A DNA stretch of 64,000 nt from JADJPO01 sp963724535 (GTDB taxonomy: Bacteria > Actinomycetota > Actinomycetes > Actinomycetales > Kineosporiaceae), in NCBI GenBank assembly GCA_963724535.1, contig CAVRVD010000011.1:186001-250000 (forward strand), written 5' to 3'. The notes beneath the pieces are model-generated. The model was not told the DNA's origin. It ran no database searches and worked only from the letters and a program-made list of their open reading frames with translations. Positions 63,630 to 64,000 of the stretch are shown piece by piece; position 1 is the first letter of the stretch, and each line of letters starts with the position of its first letter. The translations under genes and the position numbers were made by a program.

Positions 63630-63949
63630 TCGCCGCCGATGTCCTGAGCGTGATGAGCGCCCTGTTCCTGGGCGCCGGCGCGCTGTTCGTCCTCTCCGGC
63701 GGGGTGGGCCTGCTGCGCTTCCCGGACTTCTACACGCGCATCCACGCCGCCGGCGTCACCGAGTCGGCCGGCTCCGGCCTGATCATCCTCGGACTGCTCC
63801 TGCGGGCTGAGACCTGGGGCACTTCGGTCCGCCTGCTGATCATCGTGCTGTTCATCGCGCTGACCAGCCCGACCGCGGCACATGTCCTGGCGAACGCCGC
63901 GCGTCGGGACGGCGTGCCCGTCTGGCAGGAAGGTGATCCTCGCCGGTGA
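63626..63949 (+). CDS. mrpG: Na+/H+ antiporter subunit G (MrpG/MnhG)
   Basis: 107 residues: SALFLGAGALFVLSGGVGLL, RFPDFYTRIHAAGVTESAGS and LTSPTAAHVLANAARRDGVP are diagnostic of MrpG. GTG start overlaps the mrpF stop, and its own stop overlaps the next GTG. Confidence 0.93.
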   Translation: MIAADVLSVMSALFLGAGALFVLSGGVGLLRFPDFYTRIHAAGVTESAGSGLIILGLLLRAETWGTSVRLLIIVLFIALTSPTAAHVLANAARRDGVPVWQEGDPRR

Positions 63950-64000
63950 CAACGGCTTTCGTCCTGACCAACGTGATGCTGCTCGCGATCCTGAGCGCGA
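63946..64000 (+). CDS. Next Mrp subunit, partial (cut by window end)
   Basis: Eighteen codons visible (MTTAFVLTNVMLLAILSA), a hydrophobic first helix. By position it should be a DUF4040/MrpA-C-terminal or MrpB-like subunit. GTGA overlap with mrpG. Confidence 0.6.
   Translation, partial: MTTAFVLTNVMLLAILSA

Overview
The window is high-GC DNA with actinobacterial gene content: a WhiB regulator, a Crp protein very close to mycobacterial Crp, a PonA2-type penicillin-binding protein, GTG starts and GTGA/ATGA stop-start overlaps. I place it in the Actinomycetia, possibly near Geodermatophilales, Frankiales, Nakamurellales or Pseudonocardiales, but cannot name a genus.

Region 1 (1-19,230) is a stable chromosomal block. 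Its order matches my recollection of the M. tuberculosis Rv3669-Rv3683 neighbourhood: holin-like membrane protein, EphE-like hydrolase, MarP-like periplasmic protease, NUDIX CoA hydrolase, endonuclease III, Crp, metallo-beta-lactamase-fold hydrolase, RidA-like protein, two ArsA-like ATPases, WhiB4-like protein, PonA2-like PBP and a metallophosphoesterase. Differences are a tandem pair of membrane-anchored proteins, an added MFS/NUDIX pair with a MerR-type regulator, a YqeY protein, and no thioredoxin-like gene between the NUDIX and nth genes. The block ends at a tRNA-Pro(CGG).

Region 2 (19,250-26,450) begins with a tyrosine integrase and an excisionase-like gene beside the tRNA, as in an integrated element. 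It continues with two unrecognised proteins, a long palindrome, and fragments of IS1595-type and IS110-type transposases.

Region 3 (26,450-35,340) holds an OmpA-domain protein, a CPBP membrane protease divergent from a TetR regulator with a clear tandem operator, an SH3-domain lipoprotein and a rhomboid protease. It then runs into IS110, IS1380, IS3 and ISL3 remnants. The IS110 N-terminal half (31.8 kb) and C-terminal half (25.3 kb) bracket this cargo in permuted order.

Region 4 (35,400-49,000) has a GT4 glycosyltransferase, a fused FkbM methyltransferase-glycosyltransferase, a transposase remnant, a frameshifted ssb, and an oligopeptide-type ABC transporter whose permease B is frameshifted. 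Upstream of the transporter lies a degraded L-carnitine dehydrogenase. A large perfect inverted repeat follows, overlapping the 5' end of a DUF6884/GIY-YIG protein.

Region 5 (49,000-61,900) carries a DUF1801 protein, a Kef-type antiporter, a sulfotransferase-like protein, two zinc-ribbon proteins, a TolB-like lipoprotein, a frameshifted acyl-CoA synthetase, a DMT exporter and a carnitine-acyltransferase-family gene. Between them lie several truncated genes (TetR, ketopantoate reductase, P450, sulfotransferase) that look like deletion scars.

Region 6 (61,900-64,000) is a tightly coupled operon: CBS-domain protein, unknown protein, MrpE, MrpF, MrpG and the start of another subunit of a Na+/H+ antiporter, cut by the window edge.

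Many otherwise intact genes have exactly one single-base frameshift. These are either real decay in an island or residual assembly errors. No rRNA and no CRISPR array were seen.
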